Shown here in pieces: positions 13,644-16,411 of a DNA stretch of 16,411 bases (positions within the stretch are counted from its first letter, which is position 1; every line of letters starts with the position of its first letter). Made by a program: the position numbers and the translations under genes. The DNA comes from an uncultured Bacteroidales bacterium (GTDB lineage Bacteria; Bacteroidota; Bacteroidia; Bacteroidales; UBA932), in NCBI GenBank assembly GCA_910585445.1, contig CAJUEK010000050.1, positions 1-16,411 on the forward strand, read 5' to 3'. Under the pieces are notes generated by a model that saw nothing but the letters and a program-made list of their open reading frames with translations, was not told where the DNA came from and did no database searches.

Positions 13644-16411
13644 TTAGAATCTAAATTTGAGGCTTACAGCATAGCTTCTTACGCTTGGCTGCATGAAATA
13701 ATCGTTGCCCTGTCCATATGTTCCGACAGACGGAGTAAGTTCAGGATCGAACGGAGCCTTGCAGTAAATCATCCATGGATTGTTTGCCACGAATGTAAGG
13801 GTAAGGTCCTTAAGCACGTCCTTGAACCATTTGCTTGGGAATGTATATCCCAGGCTCAGCTCCTGAAGACGGATATTGGTAGCGCTGTAGGCGTAGTAGC
13901 CCGAAGTATGCCAATCTCCCGTGCCGACTTTCTTGTAATAGCCCTCTGCATCAACACGTCCCTGGTCAGGAAGCATGAATCCTCCGTCCTGGCGTGCCTG
14001 TGCGGATGCCTTTGAAACTCCGAACCTGTCGAGGATAGCCTCAGTTGATGAGGTAACGACACCTCCGAAACGTCCGTTGAGCAGGAAGCCGAGGGTGAAG
14101 CCCTTATATGAGAGCGAGTTGTTCCATCCGAGAGTGAAGTCCGGGGTTGTCTTGCCGAGATATACAGGGTCGGTCTTCTCAAGAGAATATACTCCGTCCT
14201 TAACCTCGACATATCCCTGGCTGTCCTTCTTAAGGAATGTGTCGGCATAGATGTCGTTGATGCTGCCGCCCTCCTTGAGGATGACACGTCCGCCGTCCTT
14301 AAGAACCTCAGGAATATTGATAGGCTCAAGGCTCATTTCAGTCATATAGTCGTGAACCATCTCCTTGATTTCATTGACGTTGCGCGAGAATGTCAGCATA
14401 GAAGAAATGCCCACGCCCTTGTGGGTATTGTTGTAGCCCAATGAAGCCTCCCAACCCCTGTTCTCAACGTTTCCGGCCTGCAGATAAATCTGCTTGTATC
14501 CTGAGTATTCAGGAAGTTCGCCGAGGAAAGTCTGGTTGAAAGTGTTTGAATGATAGTAAGTCACCTGTGCGCTGAGGCTGTTCCAGAGACGGAGCTCAAG
14601 ACCGAACTCATATGAATTTGTCTTCTCAGGCTTGAAATCGGTGAACGGATATATGCCGGTCTCCTGAAGAGCACCTCCGACGATAGGAGTAGTCACGGTT
14701 CCCGGAGTAAGTCCCGAGCGTGATACAGGAGCACCTACCTGAGTGAATGAACCGCGTACCTTGAGGTAAGAAAGGAAGTCCGGCATCTTCGCCATCTCGG
14801 AAATGACTGCCGAGAGACCTACTGAAGGATAGAAGAAGCCTTTTTTGTAATCCTTGGTATTCACAAGGCGCGAGTTCCAGTCATTACGTCCTGTCAGAGA
14901 AAGGAAAAGCATGTTCCTCCATCCGAGCTCAACGCTGGCAAAAACTGCATTGTTACGTACCGCTGCGTCTCCGTCCTTCTCGATGGAAGCCGCCGCTGCA
15001 GCGTCGATATTGCTGAATGAGAACATATTAGGAACAAGCTTGAGAGGACCTCTATATCCTCTTGTCCTTGTCCAGTAGTTAGAGTAGCTGTAACCGATGT
15101 TGGCCGTAAGGTGGAACTGGCCGAGCTGCTTGTTGATGTTGAGCATAGCATCCGCATACTCCTGGCGGTCCTTGAAATCGCTCCACTCATAGAGACCCTT
15201 GTCAGAGCCTTCGGTGAATATCATGTTGGTGGAAGCGCTGTATTTTCTCTCGAACTCAGTGTATGAGTTGTCCATACGGTAGCGGGCCGTGATATTAAGC
15301 CAGTCAAGGATATTGTATGTAAGACCGATGTTGAACATGTAGCGGTCTTTCTTGCTCGGCATGACAGTACGGTAAGCCATCCAGTAAGGGTTGTCTGTTC
15401 CGTATGTAGTGTCTGAAATAGGCCAGTACTGCGTAGCGAAGCCACGGCTCTGGTTGTAACGCTCGAATGACTTCACGGCATCCCAGCTCTCTCCCCTCGG
15501 GAAGAGGTAAGCGACCATTGTAGGGTTGTTGTACAATCCCTGTGACACCATGTTCTGGTCTGTCTGATGCACGAATGATGCACCGAGGTCAAGCTGAATC
15601 TTGTCATTGAGGAGCGATGTCGTATTGCGCACTGTTGCGTTGATACGGTCATACTTGTTGTTAGGAACGATTCCCTGTGAATTGGTTGACGAGATGGAAG
15701 CGAAAGTCTGGTTGAACTTGTTTCCGGCTGTCAAGGTGAGGGAATTGATGAAGGTCATTCCTGTCTCAAAGAAGTCTTTCTTAGGGTCATAAGAAGTAGG
15801 AGCGGCAAGCTCGTTGCCCCAGCTCTCGAATGCTCCCTTCCTGTTTCCGTAAGTATTCTGGAATTCAGGAGTCATGTAAGGAGTGCTGAACTCCGAAGTA
15901 GAAGAGAATGAAAGTGAGACCTTTCCGTCCTTACCTTTCTTGGTGGTTATCAGGAGCACACCATTGGCGGCGCTACTACCGTAAAGCGCAGCTGCTGACG
16001 GACCGCTCAACACGGAGATGCTCTCGATGTCCTCCGGGTTGAAGTCAGCGATACCCTCTGTTGTTGCCCTTGAGTCTCCGAGCACATCGTTACCCTTGCC
16101 GATTGTGGTGTTCACGAGAGGAATACCATCAACCACATAGAGCACGCCGTTGTCTCCCTCGAGTGACTTGGCACCACGCATGATTACACGTGTGGCTCCG
16201 CCGACTCCGCTGGCGCTCTTGTTAATCTGGACACCGGCTACTTTTCCATTGAGTGAGTTTACGAAGTTGGCATCCTTTGAACGGAGAAGTTCATCGGAAT
16301 CCACCTGCTGGACATTGTAGCTGAGAGCTTTTTCAGAACGTTTGATACCGAGGGCCGTGACCACGACCTCATCGAGAAATTCGGAAGAAACGTTCAGGAC
16401 GGCATTGAGAA
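13644..16411 (-). CDS. SusC-like TonB-dependent outer membrane porin of cassette 1 (N-terminus outside window)
   Basis: Outer membrane importer that, with the SusD-like lipoprotein encoded next, takes up oligosaccharides using TonB energy. The frame is open to the right edge, so about 921 residues are visible. The first visible residues correspond to residue 103 of the paralogue at 6438-9503, so the signal peptide and most of the carboxypeptidase-like domain lie outside. A GTG at 16364 is in frame but is not the start, because conserved family sequence precedes it. Visible landmarks are the TonB-box region (FLDEVVVTALGIKR), the plug with VMRGAKSLEG, VLYVVDGIPL and GPSAAALYGSSAANGV, a long beta-barrel rich in aromatic strands (for example LSLTGRNDWNSRL), and a C-terminus ending in phenylalanine (VSLKFRF). 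The stop lies 1 nt before the susD-like start, so the pair is tightly coupled. The family call is secure. The imported glycan is inferred from the neighbouring GH18 gene. Confidence 0.96.
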   Translation of the reverse strand, partial: LNAVLNVSSEFLDEVVVTALGIKRSEKALSYNVQQVDSDELLRSKDANFVNSLNGKVAGVQINKSASGVGGATRVIMRGAKSLEGDNGVLYVVDGIPLVNTTIGKGNDVLGDSRATTEGIADFNPEDIESISVLSGPSAAALYGSSAANGVLLITTKKGKDGKVSLSFSSTSEFSTPYMTPEFQNTYGNRKGAFESWGNELAAPTSYDPKKDFFETGMTFINSLTLTAGNKFNQTFASISSTNSQGIVPNNKYDRINATVRNTTSLLNDKIQLDLGASFVHQTDQNMVSQGLYNNPTMVAYLFPRGESWDAVKSFERYNQSRGFATQYWPISDTTYGTDNPYWMAYRTVMPSKKDRYMFNIGLTYNILDWLNITARYRMDNSYTEFERKYSASTNMIFTEGSDKGLYEWSDFKDRQEYADAMLNINKQLGQFHLTANIGYSYSNYWTRTRGYRGPLKLVPNMFSFSNIDAAAAASIEKDGDAAVRNNAVFASVELGWRNMLFLSLTGRNDWNSRLVNTKDYKKGFFYPSVGLSAVISEMAKMPDFLSYLKVRGSFTQVGAPVSRSGLTPGTVTTPIVGGALQETGIYPFTDFKPEKTNSYEFGLELRLWNSLSAQVTYYHSNTFNQTFLGELPEYSGYKQIYLQAGNVENRGWEASLGYNNTHKGVGISSMLTFSRNVNEIKEMVHDYMTEMSLEPINIPEVLKDGGRVILKEGGSINDIYADTFLKKDSQGYVEVKDGVYSLEKTDPVYLGKTTPDFTLGWNNSLSYKGFTLGFLLNGRFGGVVTSSTEAILDRFGVSKASAQARQDGGFMLPDQGRVDAEGYYKKVGTGDWHTSGYYAYSATNIRLQELSLGYTFPSKWFKDVLKDLTLTFVANNPWMIYCKAPFDPELTPSVGTYGQGNDYFMQPSVRSYAVSLKFRF
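16344..16411. repeat. 68-bp near-identical segment shared by the two susC genes (copy in cassette 1, runs into window edge)
   Basis: Direct repeat of 9132-9199 with two differences. The true length cannot be measured because the window ends inside it. The copies are 7212 bp apart. Confidence 0.9.

Noticed and set aside
13590..14015. 141-codon open frame on the plus strand at the susC/susD junction
   Set aside because: Lies opposite the conserved C-terminus of SusC and the SusD start. Composition and motifs look like a shadow frame.
16362..16364. GTG at 16364 as the start of the cassette 1 SusC
   Set aside because: The frame and homology continue to the window edge (LNAVLNVSSEFLDEV), so the real start lies outside.
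6438..16411. TonB receptors as siderophore or vitamin transporters
   Set aside because: Both are immediately followed by SusD-like lipoproteins and GH18 genes, which marks them as SusC-type glycan importers.

Overview
The window comes from a member of the Bacteroidota, most likely order Bacteroidales. The evidence is two adjacent SusC/SusD pairs, many signal-peptidase-II lipoproteins with acidic residues after the cysteine, AT-rich leaders without Shine-Dalgarno sequences, and two promoters of the Bacteroides -33/-7 type (TTG, 19 nt, TAnnTTTG-like). The genus cannot be read from the sequence. All convincing genes lie on the minus strand, so transcription runs from right to left.

From 16411 down to about 2394 there are two consecutive copies of one four-gene cassette: SusC-type TonB-dependent porin, SusD-like lipoprotein (SusD-like_2 type), GH18 endoglycosidase-like lipoprotein (BT1044-like type), and a DUF1735 plus LamG/concanavalin-like surface lipoprotein. 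Cassette 1 spans 9708-16411, with its susC cut by the window edge. Cassette 2 spans 2448-9503. Genes within a cassette are 1-25 nt apart, and each cassette ends in an intrinsic terminator (9655-9679 and 2399-2427). A promoter in front of cassette 2 (about 9534-9563) indicates that the cassettes are separate transcription units.

The cassettes look like a polysaccharide-utilization-type locus for host-type N-glycans. In the inferred scheme, the surface GH18 enzyme cuts the chitobiose core, the LamG lipoprotein holds the glycan or glycoprotein at the surface, and SusD with SusC imports the released oligosaccharide. Both GH18 proteins keep the complete DxxDxDxE motif but differ strongly in the loops around the barrel, which suggests two related but different substrates. 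No exoglycosidase or regulator gene is present in the window.

Downstream (38-2274) is a separate small unit. It has a possible promoter, a 118-residue lipoprotein of unknown function, and a secreted alpha/beta-hydrolase-like gene split by an in-frame TAA at 1319-1321. The two halves are annotated as fragments of one interrupted gene.
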